Notes: generated by a model from the sequence alone, not told the origin. Shown: positions 12,140-25,804, counted from the first letter of the stretch. The stretch: DNA of 64,000 bases from Eretmocerus hayati (GCA_029851415.1 CM056743.1:25334905-25398904); one strand, 5' to 3'. Numbers and translations: made by a program.

Positions 12140-15100
12140 TTAGACCTTGCATGAATCAATTTTTTCAAGACCCTGATTTCCTGGCGTGTGAAATCGAGCC
12201 AATAGTCCCTCCATCATTCGTATCGCTTTAACTGTGATCATTGAAGGCATTGGGAAATGTTTCCACGTTTTTGCAACTAAGGATTGTGCCTTTGATAATA
12301 ATTTAGTGTCTGGATGATTAATCCTATGAGATTTTGCTTCCATTTCTTCATGAATCTGGTTCAATTCTTCCAAAATCTCTGCTCCAATTTCAGATTTAGC
12401 TAGGACGCTTGCCTGTAAATAGATTTTCACCCTTGTCATTTCATCACTTCTTCTCCTAAGGTAAAGGCGCCAGTAGTGGAACACCCAATTCACATGGATT
12501 TTTAAGAGTGAAAAGTCGATCTATTATCTGAGTAAAAATTACACAGTGTTCTTTGATATTATATATTTCGAATAGATGCCCTACAACACCCGTAAAAGAT
12601 TCATGAATCAAAAGAAAAAATCATGATAAGTATGAATTCATAATCACCCTTTAGAGGCTGTTCCACTGTAGGAGCCTTGCTCGAAAATGGAGCCAATAGT
12701 GGAACAAGAGTCTGCCCTCAATTGGAACAGGTTTCATATTCTCACTGTATTGAAAAATCACCCGGGAATCGATTTTTACCGGTTACGCATCATTTATTCC
12801 ATACAGCGATCAACACAAATAAGCCACTAATTATCGACCAAATATCCTCAGAATGACTCCAAAGCGCTGTTCCACTATAGGAGACTTTTCGCGTACCAAT
12901 GAGGGTACTGAGCTTATTAGGATCCTAAGTTCCATTACAGGAGACAACAGATCCTTTCGTGAACATTCAATTACTCTTATTGTATACATGTAATCAAATT
13001 GTAAGTTTTTTTTTCAAAATACCCATGTAAAACATACGATTCCATGAACATATATGATCATGGAATCCGAGGATTCCATGGTCATATATGATCATACGTA
13101 AAACCGCTCTAAACATTTTATTTTTATTCCAAAAAGTTGTGATATATTGATTCAAACCTATTCTAACATTAATACGTCACGATACTGATCATATACTACT
13201 GAAAAAAATTTTTCCAGGAGTCGGTCTCGAGTTCCCAAAAACTGACATTTTCGACGACAAATGATATATGATGTGAATTTTTTCTATTCAGTACTTCAAA
13301 TATTCAAAACCTGAGAATGACTTCGGGAAAAAATTTTCTGAGTAATATTCGATCATCACCGTGAAGTACTGATGTTGTAAATTGGTATATCACACGTTTC
13401 CGTAATGAAAAGGACCAATTTCGAAACCGATTTTATTTATGATCATATATGACCATGGAATCCACGGATTCCATGATCATATATGTTCATGGAATCTTAT
13501 GTTCTACATGGGTATGCAGAAAGAGTATATCTATAAGATGCGTTACTTCCCATCCACGAGAAACTCAAATTTCATTCAAAAAAATGTAAATTACTGATTA
13601 GCACTCATTTTTTGTTCCACTACTGGTGACTTTACCTTAGCTCTAAAGGGAAATACATGAGATTCGATTACACTCACCTCTAAAATGTCTCTATCAGCAA
13701 GAATTTTTGCCCAGTCTTCCGAACAAGCTTGACAGTCACATAATTGATGATTAATATTTCCATACATAGATTGTCTTTGGAGATCTGTTGTTCCATACTC
13801 TATAGATGCTGCAGATGCAATGAGCTGGAAAAAGTAAAATTGTCATAAATACAATGATTGAAGAATGTTGGAATAAGAAAATTATATGTGAAATATAATA
13901 TGCAAAATCTCATACCGGTGTGCCTTTCTTGATTGGATTCAAAGCGTACATTACATGTCTGTTACCATAAGTGATAAAACTATGAACGTTGGGAATACAG
14001 CGAGTAGTAGTGAGAAATCCATATGATCTAAGAGAATACGAAATTTGTAGTCTATCGGCTAAATTATTGATCGAAAAGTTTTTCCCTTCGATACCACCTT
14101 CTTCAGATGGATCAATCAGCCAGATCTGTAAATTGAATGATGAAATACATGTCATTTTGAATATTAAAAAATGGGATCAAATTTTTAGTATTGATTGGCT
14201 TACCGTAGTGCATCTGCTGTTGATTAGCAAAAAAGTTTTCAAAATGAAGGCACCAACAAATATAGCGGTATCATTCTTCATCAATTTTTCAATCTCACTA
14301 AAATCGTAATTTATACTGAAAATATTGGAGTACTTTGCAAGACCCATCAACGTAAGGACAGAAACTTCAGTGAGCCATGGGATATCTCTTTCTTTGGTAC
14401 CTCGTAACGGAAGATTATAAACGATATCGTATTCCTTCAATTTTCCATTCGACTGATATCCTTTCTTAGATTTCTCTGTAAAGCAAAAAGAAAAGAATAA
14501 GATCAGTGGAATCGTGCGTTTTACGCATTTTCTAAGATTCATCATGAGACCAGTCGAGGTTTCGCAAATTCAATGGACAAAAAAAAATTCGGAAGTTTCG
14601 ACTGCAATCAAGAGTAGTTTTTAACAATATTCGCAGATTTTTTTTTTCGATTTCGGAAAATTGAATTGCGAGATGGTGAATGAATTTGAGAAATACTTGA
14701 AATTCAGCACATAATAAATGGATGTGTTAGGTATTAGTTCAAAATTCAAAACTAATCAAATACACCACTTGTCGAGCTGAGTCATTTTTCGAGCGAATTT
14801 ATATTTATGGCCAAAAGCGTTATTTTCATTCAAAGTCTGATGAAAGCAGAAGAATTATTTGAAATCACGAAAAAAATTTCAAAATCCTTACCTTCACATT
14901 TGTCCATGAATTTTAGATCCTTCTGTAATCGATCAATGCTGCCAGCTTCTTTCAACGCTTTGAAGAAGGCACTAATGAGAAAAGGAATCATCGAATATTT
15001 TTCTAAAATTGAAGCTTCTTTTATCTGCACTAAAGTTGAGCATTCGATGTCGTGATACTCTTTCATTGCTTCAATCTTACATTTATCCGAGCAAAAAAGT

Positions 15101-15924
15101 CTCCATGAACAATTATCACATGGAATAACTGTCCACAAATAATTCAGACACTGAGAACAGTAAATATATCTCTTTGGCTCATGTAAATGACTCATATATG
15201 GCTTTTCCACCATAATGACATCTCCAGGCTCAAAATTACGCTCAGCAACCAAATGTCTACCATATTTTTCATTACGTTCAACTTTGATGTTGTTCCAAAT
15301 ATCGACTGTTTCTGCTTCGGCAATGATTCTTAGACATTCTATTTTCCGTCGATTATCCTTTGGCTCATCTAGTTTTCCAATATCAATGATTGATTGAGTT
15401 TGAATTATTAAGTTGCTCATCATTTTCTTTGATTTTTCTGTATCATCTGATTTAGCAAGTAAAAATTTGGCTTTTTCTACGCAATGTTTGCTCTCAAATG
15501 AGCCCAAAGCCGTAAAACACTCTGCTTTTCTGCATAAGAGTTTAACTTTCAGAGGTAAAGATTCAGTAATCTTTAAGGCTTTGTCGATCTCGATGATACA
15601 TTCGGCATATTTTCGTACGTGTCGTAAAAGTGCAGATCTGTTTCCGTAAGCTATGGCAAGTTCCTCCGATTCATTTGGTGCAAATGCTGCGCTTCGATTG
15701 TAGAGCTGTAAAATCTTGTGATGAACTATAGAATCATGCTTATTTTGGACAAAAAGTGCATTTCCTTCTCTTCTGGCGTGATCTGATAGCGTTTTGTCTT
15801 TGGAAACGATGTGAATGGTGCCATTCCATTTTTCAATAAGGTGATCCGTTAAAGCTGATGGCGGGTATTTTTTCAAAGTTTTGAGATATTTGATTATCTT
15901 TCGTTTCAACTCGTTCATTTCCAT
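12140..15924 (-). CDS. SMYD4-like protein B (TPR/MYND/divergent SET), five exons
   Basis: Exons on the minus strand are 15924-14892, 14475-14204, 14125-13916, 13824-13678 and 12412-12140, giving 644 aa. The architecture and all intron phases match A and C; exon 2 is 272 nt and exon 4 is 147 nt. The MYND ligands are all present (YCSQC, CDNC, CSDKC, YHDIEC). The SET motif position reads TTTRCIPN instead of NHxCxPN, and the usual CYG tyrosine region reads LIASAASIEYG, so cofactor binding is doubtful. The post-SET motif CDCQAC is kept. Intron 4 is 1265 nt because a TIR element (12459-13637) sits in it; without the element and one TA it would be 84 nt, close to 86 nt in C. The reading frame is intact, so this is probably a functional gene encoding a MYND/TPR adaptor (inference). 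Confidence 0.88.
12459..13637. mobile_element. TIR element in intron 4 of SMYD4-like B
   Basis: Ends AGGTAAAGGCGCCAGTAGTG / CACTACTGGTGACTTTACCT with TA on both sides (12457-12458, 13638-13639). Internal repeats of GTTCCACTATAGGAGAC type occur near 12660, 12870 and 12930. No transposase. The AGGTRAG-type ends and TA duplication suggest kinship with family F (8406 and 42325). It hosts a second insertion at 13022-13512. Confidence 0.75.
13022..13512. mobile_element. MITE with CCCATGTA ends nested in the intron-4 element
   Basis: 491 bp, inverted repeats of about 75 bp starting CCCATGTA, flanked by TA (13020-13021, 13513-13514). The arms are built from the palindromic words GATCATATATGA and CATGGAATCC/GGATTCCATG. 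Same style of ends as 56712-57335 and the 17.6-kb unit at 46080. Confidence 0.8.
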
Positions 15925-18900
15925 TTTTATGACGTTATGGATTCTAACTGATCTTGTTTCAACTTTCCAAATTTCTCTAAATCCAAGATGTTAATGGTAT
16001 CTGTTGATTGGGCTAGAAGAGGAAATGGTCATCAGGAAGTAGATCTGGAAAGCAGAATTTGAGTTGAATCAATATTTTGCTCTCTGCAAATTATTCCCAC
16101 AAAAAACTAAAAAGAATTCTTTCCGAAATTGATAACCACTCGCCGTATACAATAGTTATGTTTTCACCTCGTTTCTCACTGATTATCGACGCTCAAAGAA
16201 CAATTTTCAACAAATTCAACAAGTACTGTACGCATCGATTAATTTTTGACGCAAAAAATTAGCCTTGATGAACTTTGCAATATTTCCATCAGATAATGAG
16301 AATTCATGGTCAGTGTGACAAATGCGATTTGAATTAGGCAGATTTTTTCGACGAACGATGGATATGATTTCAATCTTTAGTAAAAAGTGACTTCAAGGAA
16401 TTATTGCTTGAAAAATTAAATTATAAGTAACTGGTAAACCGTGAAAGATTTTTATCTCCATTTAAAGGAACTTTTTTGACATGCATTGTGGGAATCGACT
16501 CGAAGTTAGCTTGGGATATGTTTAAATTTTCTTCAAACTGTAGAATCTCAACGAATTAAACTATGAATTGTGGAAGGCGTTAGTCTTTATAAACAGCTGA
16601 GAATCACGACACCACTCCATGTAAAAAATCGATGAATAATTTTTCCTGATCTCTTTGAATTAAGATTAAAGCTATATTCAAATGATCCTCAATATATATT
16701 GTCATTCGATACAACTGACTTTTCTCTCGACGATCGTTAGATGCAAGAGTCAAAAATCAAAAGCAAATTTTAAATTTTCTTCCTGACAATGTCCACGTGT
16801 AATGACATAGAAATAATCAATCTCATCAAGAAAATTCTCGTTGTCGCTCGAGTTCAAAATATATTTTACAATTTTTCAGTAGAAATTCAAAAAGAAATCA
16901 AGTCAGTAATCGCATGATAATCAAAACTTTGTCATTTATTTTGAACACATTGATAAGTTGAATCTCAAGTTGAATGCTATCACGTGCAATTCACTTATAA
17001 ATATTTCTTGGAACAATTTATGTAAAATGACAATTTAGTAGCAGTCACCAACCGCATTTGTGAGTTCAACTATGAAGTAACAGGTAAGAAGGTTCCGGAA
17101 TTTTGATCACAACGTGATCAAATTATCATTCACATCAATTATGTAGTAAGTACATACATACTTACAAGAAAAGCCAGACTCAAGACGACTCAAACAACAA
17201 CAACAATCAAGGTTTAATTTCGATATTCAACGATGTCGTAACGGATGTTAGCTTATTTCTTCGTGCAGAGGTCCATTCCTTTGAATGAAATAATATATGT
17301 CTGAGTGTAGAATGTGGGCGTGACGAGGTGAAATTTCTTTCTTTAAAAGTTGATAATAGAACTGCAATCTAGGAAACGTAGGTGCGAGGTGCAGAAACTG
17401 ATGAATCTTTACTCTGAAAACTAACTCTTGAGTAAAATTTCAGTTTAATTCACAGCGCCAGAGCCCAATGTGTATACTGTACGTACAATACTGGCTCGAC
17501 TCGTACTGATGGTCCTGGTATCGTTCTGATTGACTGGAGGGTGTCTTCCCATGGCAGATGGCGGGGTACCCTCTCAAATGTGAAGAAATTCATATGATAA
17601 TAAGAAAGAGAGAGACACCAATGTCGATCCATCTCTCTCGCAATCGTTAGGAGTTTTCAAATCTACAGGTCAAATATCAGTTTAAAAAAAGATGTATTCC
17701 ATGAAAAGGCATATAACCTTGAGAGGTTTGTCCCCACCCATAATGCTTGTCTCCCTTTTATACTCTCATCTGAGTTCACCACTTGATGTCTTTCTTTACG
17801 GTCCTCGACTGTTAAGAACCGTTGAAAAGTCTCAAAGCATCGAATAATGTATAATTATATATGAGTATGCATGAACGTTTCTAATATAGGTCTTTTTGTG
17901 TGGGAAAACACAAGTGAGATTGAATTTTTTTATTATTACCATTTTCCAAAAAGTCAACATGTACCAGAAAACGTTGACTCCAAATCGTTTTTTTTTTTTT
18001 GAATCTCTAAGACGAAGCTCATATTGTTCAGTAGTTTACTATTCATGCAATCAAGATTTGAATCGTGCAAAAACTCGTTAAGAATCTCAGTAAATTCGAG
18101 AAATATAATTATTCCATCACGACCACTATGATAAAAAAACTATGATTTAATGTAAGCAAGCAGTAGTTATCAATTTCAGCATACAACTTACCAAATTTTC
18201 AAATCGGGCATTAGATCAGTTTCGCTCGTTAATTAATTTTAATTAAAACATAGCAGACCGACCATTAGAAAAATACGAAAAAGATCTATTTCTAAACGCC
18301 CGAGATTTTGTATCGGATTGACACTTATGAGGGCAAGCAAATACTCGTAACTCTGCGAAATTATTATCCCACCGATTAGCAAAATTTACAAAGAGGGTGA
18401 ATCATTGGGTGAGATTAAGCATCAATATTTATTGAAATTTCGGTTGAGAATCTCAGACTCATTGCTACTTATTCTATCGAATTCTCTGCAAATTTCAAAA
18501 CGAATCTCAAATAGTGAAAAGGTAGTTTTTTTTCAAAACTAATGAGAGCAATGATAAAATTAAGTAATTTTATTATCATAATATGGAAAGAGGCGCCAAT
18601 AAGCGTTTCTATGTAATTTATTAGCAATGATGGTATTGTAATTTATATGATATCGAGAATAAGCAATTTCTTATTCCGAGATACGGGTATTCAATAATAA
18701 GACATGTATAATAAGTTCATTGATAAACTGGAATTTTATTCCATCGAAACTTCGACTTATACGACTCTAAGGGAAATTTCTTTAGCTTGCACTACTTTGA
18801 CGGAAATGTTCTTATTCCATTAGTGAATATCGATTCTCAAAAAAAGAAAGGCGGATGCTCAACATATTTACGAAAAGATATAGCTTTTCGCGCATCACTT

Positions 18901-18963
18901 ATTAAGCTCATCAATTAATCAAATTATTTCATAAATACACAAATCACACTCTTGAAATTGAAT
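15925..18963. other. Intergenic between SMYD4-like B and C
   Basis: AT-rich spacer of 3 kb containing the upstream region of B. I see no conserved motif, RNA gene or convincing coding sequence. Confidence 0.5.
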
Positions 18964-21900
18964 TTAGATCTTACACGAATCTATCTTCTCCAATCCTCGA
19001 TATCCTGGTGTGTGAAGTCGAGCAATTAATTGTGTAACCATCTGAACCGCTGCGACCGTTACTACAGAAGGCATAGAAAAATGCTTCCATACTCTAACAA
19101 CCAAATTTTTTACCTTGGATAAATATTTTGCATCGGGAAAATTTAGCTTTTGAGATTTTTCTTTGATTTCCTTCTTCATCTTTGTCATCTCTTCAAGCAG
19201 TTCTTTTCCAATCATAGGATTATTAAAAATGCTTGTCTGAAAATAATAAAATTATTATTATCCATGGACAAAAATTTTCTTAAAAAATCAAAGACTTTCA
19301 ACGAATTCCGAATAAACCTAACCTTAAAACTTCTTTCATCACCTAGAATATCTGACCAATTTTCTTTACAAGCTCTACAGTCACATGATCGACTATACGA
19401 ATTTTGATAAGAAGCTTGCCTTTGAGCTTTTGAATGTCCATCGAAAAAAGATACTATTGATGCAACGAGCTGTGAATAAAAATTACAAACCAGATTATTA
19501 AGTTTTCATTCATATAGAAATAGAAAGAATAAAAATTGTTACCGTTTCGCCTTTCTTGATTGGACCTATGGCATATATCACATGTCTATTACAATATGTG
19601 AAAAAATTTTGAACATTAGGAACGCAGCCAGTAGTCGTTAAGAATCCAAGCGATCTCAGAGAGTAACACAATTGAAATCGTTCAGAAAGATCTTCAGGTA
19701 AATTAGGTTTATCTTCAGCATTATCATCGGTATATGGACCAGCAAATCGAATCTGTATTTGTTAACAAAAAAAAAAAAAAAAAAAAAATTGATTCATCTC
19801 TCCAAACAAGATTTTTTATATGATAAATGTAATGATAGTAAATTTACCGTGGTGCATCGACTATTGATGGACATGAAAATTTTAAAAATATAGGCACCAG
19901 CAAACACAGCAACATCATCGTTCATCAATTTTCCAACTTCATCAAAGTTATAAGTTGTATTGAAAAGTGTGGACCACTTTGCTATACCCATCAAAGTAAA
20001 TATAGAGACTTCAACAAGCCAATCAAGCTCTGTTGGACTGACTTTACGTAATGGAAGAGTGTAAATTATTTGATACTCTTTGAGTTCTTTTTTCGATGGA
20101 AACTCTTTTTTTGGATCTTCTGTAAAAAGCAGAGAAGAAATATTAGTTAATTTGTACGCACTATTAGATGATGATACATGGTTCTTGGGTTGTATAATAA
20201 TAAGACGCGTAATAGTGTGAAGGTATTGGGGACATTCACCGAATTCACATAGGAACGTTATGTCCGACTGATTACGCATTGCATCAATGTATAGAAATTA
20301 GAAATTTAGTGAGGCCATGGATTGTTTTCAAAGTACACTGCCGGTCAAAAGTTTCAGGACACCCAAAATTTTTTTCCGTTTTTGTAAGTAGGTCTTCGAG
20401 GCTCTACTTGACCAAAAAGGACTTCATCATAGCTCATTTTGAAGGTCTTTCCACGTACTTCAAGATGGCATTACTCATTTTTATATGTACGAATCTGGAT
20501 CTTCCCAATTCGAGCTTGAAAAAGTGCAAATTTCGATGATTTTTGGAAGAATTTCCTGGCTTCGGTAGCTCAAAGGAACAGGAATATTCCGGAATAGATC
20601 TGAAAGGACCTGAAAGTACAAATCTACAGCTTTGAAATCTGTTTTCCAACATCCTTGTACGTTACTCCTACTTCGAGCTATGACATTTTCTTTGAGGAGA
20701 GTTTTTCCGAAAAAAGTAGCACTCTTATTTAAAAAATGACGAAAAAATTCACTTTTTGGGGCATGTTGCGAAGGTTTCTCGTTCTTCTGATCATGACTCA
20801 GAAGATAGATGAGAGGATCAGAGATTATATTCCCCTTCACACGCAATTGTCTGTCTTTTTCGAATTTTGGTGTGAGTTTGTGCCAAAAATCTTTCTCCTC
20901 AAAAAATGTCATAGCTCGGAGTAAGAGTAACGTAGGGGGACGTTCAAAAACGGATTTTAAATCTCTAAACTTGTACTTTCAGGTCTTTTAAGATCCATTC
21001 CAGAGTATTCCTGTATCTTTGAGCTACCTGAGGCAGGAGATTCTTCCAAGAATCATCGAAATCGGCACTTTCACAAGTTCTTATTGGGAAGATCCAGATT
21101 CGTACTGATGAAAATAAGTAACGCCATCTTGAAGTATGTAGAAAGACCTTCAGAATGGAGTCCTTTTTGGTCAAGTACAGCCTCGTAGATCCACTTACAA
21201 AATCGAAAAAAAAATTTTGGCTGTCCTGAAACTTTTGACCGGCAGTGTATTGTTAGATCAAATTCATTGCTAGCTTTCGAATCGTAACGAAAAATGAAGG
21301 GATGAGAATTCATTAAAAAAGTAATGAAAGATGTTTAAATTCTTACCATTACATTCATCGATGACTTTCAAATCTTTTTCTAATTGATCAATGCTACCAG
21401 CTTCTTTCAAAGCTTTGAAAAAAGCGCTCACGAGGAATGGAATCACTGGATACTGTTCTAATATTGAAGCTTCTTTGATTTTTACCAAAGTAGAGCATTC
21501 CATATCGTGATATTCATTTGAAGCTTCGGTTTTGCACTTATCTGAACAAAAAAGTCGCCAAGCACAATTATCACAAGGAACTATTGTCCATAAATAATTC
21601 CAACAATGAGAACAGTAAAGAAATCTCATTGGTTCATCTAAACGACCCATATATGATCTTTCTACTAAAACTACTTCGCCCGGTTCAAAATCACGTGCAG
21701 CAACTAAATGTCTTCCAAATCTTTTATTGTTCTCTATTTCGACATAGCTCCAAATATCCCTTTTCTCTGCTTCAGCAATAATTCTCAAACATTCTGTTTT
21801 TCTTCGATTTTCTTTTGGTTCATCTAGTTTTCCAGCATTAATAACTGATTCCGTTTGAATAATTAGATCACTAATTTTTCTTTTTGCCTCATCTGAATCG

Positions 21901-22385
21901 TCCATCTTGGTGAGAACGAATTTTGCTTTTTCTAAATAGTTTCTATTTTCAGATGAGCCTAGAGCTGTGCAGCAATCTGCTTTTCTGCATAAAAGTTTTA
22001 CTTTCAGAGGCAGTGATTCAGTGATTTTTAAAGCTTTATCGGCTTCAATAATACTTTGTGCATATTTTCGTACATGCCGTAAAAGTGCAGATCTGTTTCC
22101 GTAAGCTGTGGCGAGTAGTTCTGATCCAATAGGTGCAAATGCTACACTTCGATTGTAAAAATGTAGAATTTTATGATGAAGTTTGGAGTCATGATTTGAT
22201 TGAAGAAAGAGTGCATTTCCTTCTTTCCGAGCTTCATCTGCGAGTATTGTACTTTTGGAGACAATTCGAACCGTGCCATCCCATTCTTCCATAAGGGTTT
22301 CCCATAAACCCGACGGATGACTTTTTTTTAGTTTTCTCATATGTTTCAAAACCTTTTGTTTCAGCTCATCCAGTGTCATCCTCAT
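18964..22385 (-). CDS. SMYD4-like protein C (TPR/MYND/divergent SET), five exons
   Basis: Exons on the minus strand are 22385-21347, 20119-19848, 19752-19543, 19469-19323 and 19236-18964, giving 646 aa (644 if translation starts at the second Met, which precedes TLDEL as in A's MDEL). The MYND finger is complete (YCSHC, CDNC, CSDKC, YHDMEC). The SET motif reads TTTGCVPN, lacking Asn-His; the post-SET motif is CDCRAC. Intron 1 is 1227 nt because it carries a 912-bp foldback at 20336-21247; without it the intron would be about 313 nt, comparable with 483 nt in A and 416 nt in B. The frame is fully open, so it is probably expressed. Same likely role as A and B. Confidence 0.88.
20336..21247. mobile_element. 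Mariner-type foldback in intron 1 of SMYD4-like C
   Basis: Ends CACTGCCGGTCAAAAGTTTC and its complement, flanked by TA (20334-20335, 21248-21249). CAGTGCCGGTCAAAAGT-type ends are typical of Tc1/mariner elements. The whole element is a near palindrome of two ~440-bp arms with no transposase. A longer relative is at 44724-45681. Confidence 0.85.
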
Positions 22386-24618
22386 TCTGAAGGATTTCTA
22401 TGATTATATCAATTTCTTTAATTCTGCCTGGATTGTAACTGTTTCTGTGGATAAATGTCGAATTATTATCAAAAAGTTCGAGATAAAAACGATATTTGCA
22501 TCGGTAATAGGAGAAGCTCAGATCGGAAGAGGTCAGATGTAATGAGTTTACAGACAGTAATCTTGGTTGAAGAGTGCTAAAAAGAAATGTACTCGCAGTA
22601 ATTTTCCAATGGTACGCCATCGGTGGCGTTGACCTTTTATCGGGACCAACGTTGCTTCGAAGTAATATTCATGTTGAAACTTTATGGTGTGATCGCTGAG
22701 AAAGAATATTTGTGGCAGAAAGTACCATCATTTTTCACGAAATCATCTTAGTGTTCAAACTATATGAGTTAAGATAAATGTAGCCAACTTGCTTCTCCTC
22801 GACTTGATAACTTTGCGTTAATTTGGACAGAGCAGATTTCATTTGTCTAAGATTTATTAAATAAAGATTTTTCGTGAGCACTCACAAGAGTGTGATCAAG
22901 TTGACCCTCACTCTGTCTCACGATGATTTATATATTCTTCCGAACATCACAATTCGAGTGTCAACTTGAAAATGAGTTTCCAGGAGTTTCACCTAAAAAT
23001 TATTCGCGACGAAATTTCTTAACTCAATTTGCGTGTGTATCATCTTGCTCGTGTTCCTCAAATTACTCGGAAATATTCTCTAACTTAGAATTTGGATTTT
23101 TTCATTACTTCAAAAATAAAACGTCAGCTTATACTCATACTTTATGAATTCTGAAAATAAATTTCAAGCCATGAACGCGGCATACGTTTTTGCATCTACA
23201 TGAGTTTTCACAGTGGAAATTTTGATCCATCATTGTTAGAAATTCTGCCCCAAAATCAAGACGATTTATATCGGGATTCAGGTGGATTCACAAACGAACT
23301 TTTGAACTCATCATACAAGACTGAACAACCGTTCACGAGACAATCAATCAAATTTGTAATATTATAAAAGATGAAGAACAGACTGAACACTTCCTGCGGA
23401 TTTTTATTCTATGTGTGACTCTGATAACAATCGTGTTAACTACCTACTGTGCCTTCTGTAATTTTTTGAGAAAAAGTATGTTCAACACGATTAACATGAG
23501 TACGTATTGAGTGTAACGAGTGTGAATCCTCGATACTTAGCACGCAAAAGAAAAAAATTTCATCCAAAATCGTTCATTGTAAATGATGCGATTTGTAAAT
23601 TGGAAGCTCGTTTTCTTTCGTGAATTTGGAATGATAATAAGGTAAACACGATGACTCGATTAGATCGTAATGATAATAAGTAAATATATCAAATTGGTTT
23701 TGATTCATTATCCATTTGATTATCATGTTGATACTGATTTAAAAAGTTCGACTATGCACTCGATCAGGCTAGAATCCATCCAGGAATTTTTTGATCTTCT
23801 TGGGTTACTTATGAGATTTATTTAATTCTTTTACACATCAAAATAGCCATTCGAATATGCGGGTGGATGCAATAAGTTATGATAACGCGAAAAAAGAGCA
23901 ACTATAGCCGACAATAACGATAGACAATATGATTATTTTGAAAAATTCTCGGTTCAACGATAATAAGCGAGAGAATAACCATTGCTGCGAACAAACTCGT
24001 GTGCGTGTGTATCGTAAATAAGCCTAATTCGTGTATGTACTTATTGGTACTTACCTATGCGTAATCTCGCTCAGATATGGTGATGGGGTCACATCCTCTG
24101 ATCGATGCTCCAAAATAATCAATACAGTGAATCTTGCCTGCACAGCTGCACCCTCAGGATTTATTGGATTTAACACTTTCTGTTTTGATTTTGCCAAAAA
24201 TTAACCTCCTAATATTCACATGTCTGTTCGTAACTTCTAAACACGTGCCTCTGCCACAGAGCGTCTTATTTCGTTGATCCTTCCTCTTTCTTCAAACTTG
24301 TTGAATGCTTCACTTGACGACAACCGTATACCTTTCACAGACAGACTCCCCGAGAATCTTGATGGATGCAACGTAAGAAATTATCTCGATTCAACTGCAC
24401 CACAACAAGGCCCAACGTATCACATGCCAAGCCTTATTTCTGAACTGATCCAAGAGCGCTGAAGAATTTTGAAGAGCTCTTGATGCATTGAAGACACTCG
24501 AAGACATGCCGCACAGTTGAACCCGGGTCACAGCTGACATCCGCCATGGCTGACAGCTCCTCATTAGGGTCATCTCCCTCCCCCCCACCCCCGCTCCCTC
24601 GCCACTATACCTAATAAT
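22386..24618. other. Intergenic upstream of SMYD4-like C
   Basis: Contains the presumed promoter of C. I see no recognisable gene, RNA or repeat of note. Confidence 0.5.
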
Positions 24619-25322
24619 AGTTACGTGAAGTTGGCCCGCCACTTTGAGATGAATATACCAAAAAATCAAGCAAAAAATCTCGAATTCAATGGTGCAACTC
24701 TTTCAATTTGAACAATTTGACCATTTGAGGAATTAATTTTCAAAGTGCTGAAATATCATCCCCCCCCCCACCAGAACACATTGAACGCTCATCACCCCGC
24801 GAATATATGCATTAGGAAAACCCACGGGGCTCAATTTTAAGCTCTTGATTTGACCATATCGATTTGAGCATCAGAACTTATCATTATTGCGCAAAATTGT
24901 TTAAACAGACTGGAAGGAGTCCCCATGTATAAGGTATAGGCCAGCAGAGGAGAGGCAGCGAAGGAGGAGCACGCATGGTGCGCATAGTCCCCACCAGCCG
25001 GCGCCGGCCTTACCTTATACATGGGGACTCCTTCCAGCCTGTTTAAACAATTTTGCGTGAATAGTGAACAGGTTCTGATCATTGAATCGATATGGTCAAA
25101 TTGGGAGCTTCAAATTGATCCCATGTAAGTTTTCCTGCATATATTCGCGGAGTTATGAGCATTTTTTGTTGTGTGGTGGGGGTGATATTTCAGCACTTTG
25201 AAAATTCATTGCTCAAATGGTCAAATTGTTCAAATTGGAAGAGTTGCACCATTGGATTCAGGATTTTTTGCTTGATTTTTTGGTATATTCATCTCAAACT
25301 GGCGGGCCAACTTCACGTAACT
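24619..25322. mobile_element. Mutator-like foldback element, 9-bp target duplication
   Basis: Two ~350-bp inverted arms begin AGTTACGTGAAGTTGGCCCG. They are flanked by a perfect 9-bp direct repeat CCTAATAAT (24610-24618 and 25323-25331). Long TIRs with a 9-bp duplication fit the Mutator (MuDR) superfamily. The centre (about 24950-25015) is GC-rich. No coding capacity, so non-autonomous. Confidence 0.85.
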
Positions 25323-25389
25323 CCTAATAATGTATATACGGTTTACTGATTTTCAAAAATGCTATACCTAACCCCGCGAAGACTCTATT

Positions 25390-25537
25390 TAGAGCGCGGC
25401 TACATGGGAGAGAGCGCGCGAATCCTCTCCATGTGAAAGAGAGAGACACAACTAGAGCATTGTCTTTGTCGCTCTCATTGCAGGTATGGGCGTGTTCAAA
25501 CTTGCCGCTGCTTCTCGCTCTCCATGTGGCCGCACCC
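25390..25537. mobile_element. Short TIR element (possible MITE)
   Basis: GCGGCTACATGG...AGAGAGCG near the left end is inverted relative to CGCTCTCCATGTGGCCGC at the right end. About 145 bp. No clear target duplication, so the boundaries are approximate. Confidence 0.45.
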
Positions 25538-25804
25538 TTAGACTCTTTCTGAACAGTCGTAAGTATTATTTTGTAAATTGCATAGTGGGGCCATAAAATA
25601 CGTTTGGAGTTTCGTTCGAACCGTCAGCGAGGTAAGACGTATGTTTACCTTCGCGCTCGGCGAGTTAGCAGTCCGCTGTGTACAGTGTATAGTGCTAATT
25701 TGGCTCGATAGAATTCTATCAGCTAGTAGCCCACCTAGAGTGGGCTACAACAGTGAAGGGAAGTGCACAAGCTGCACTTTACCCAAAATTCTTCTGCAAT
25801 CAAA

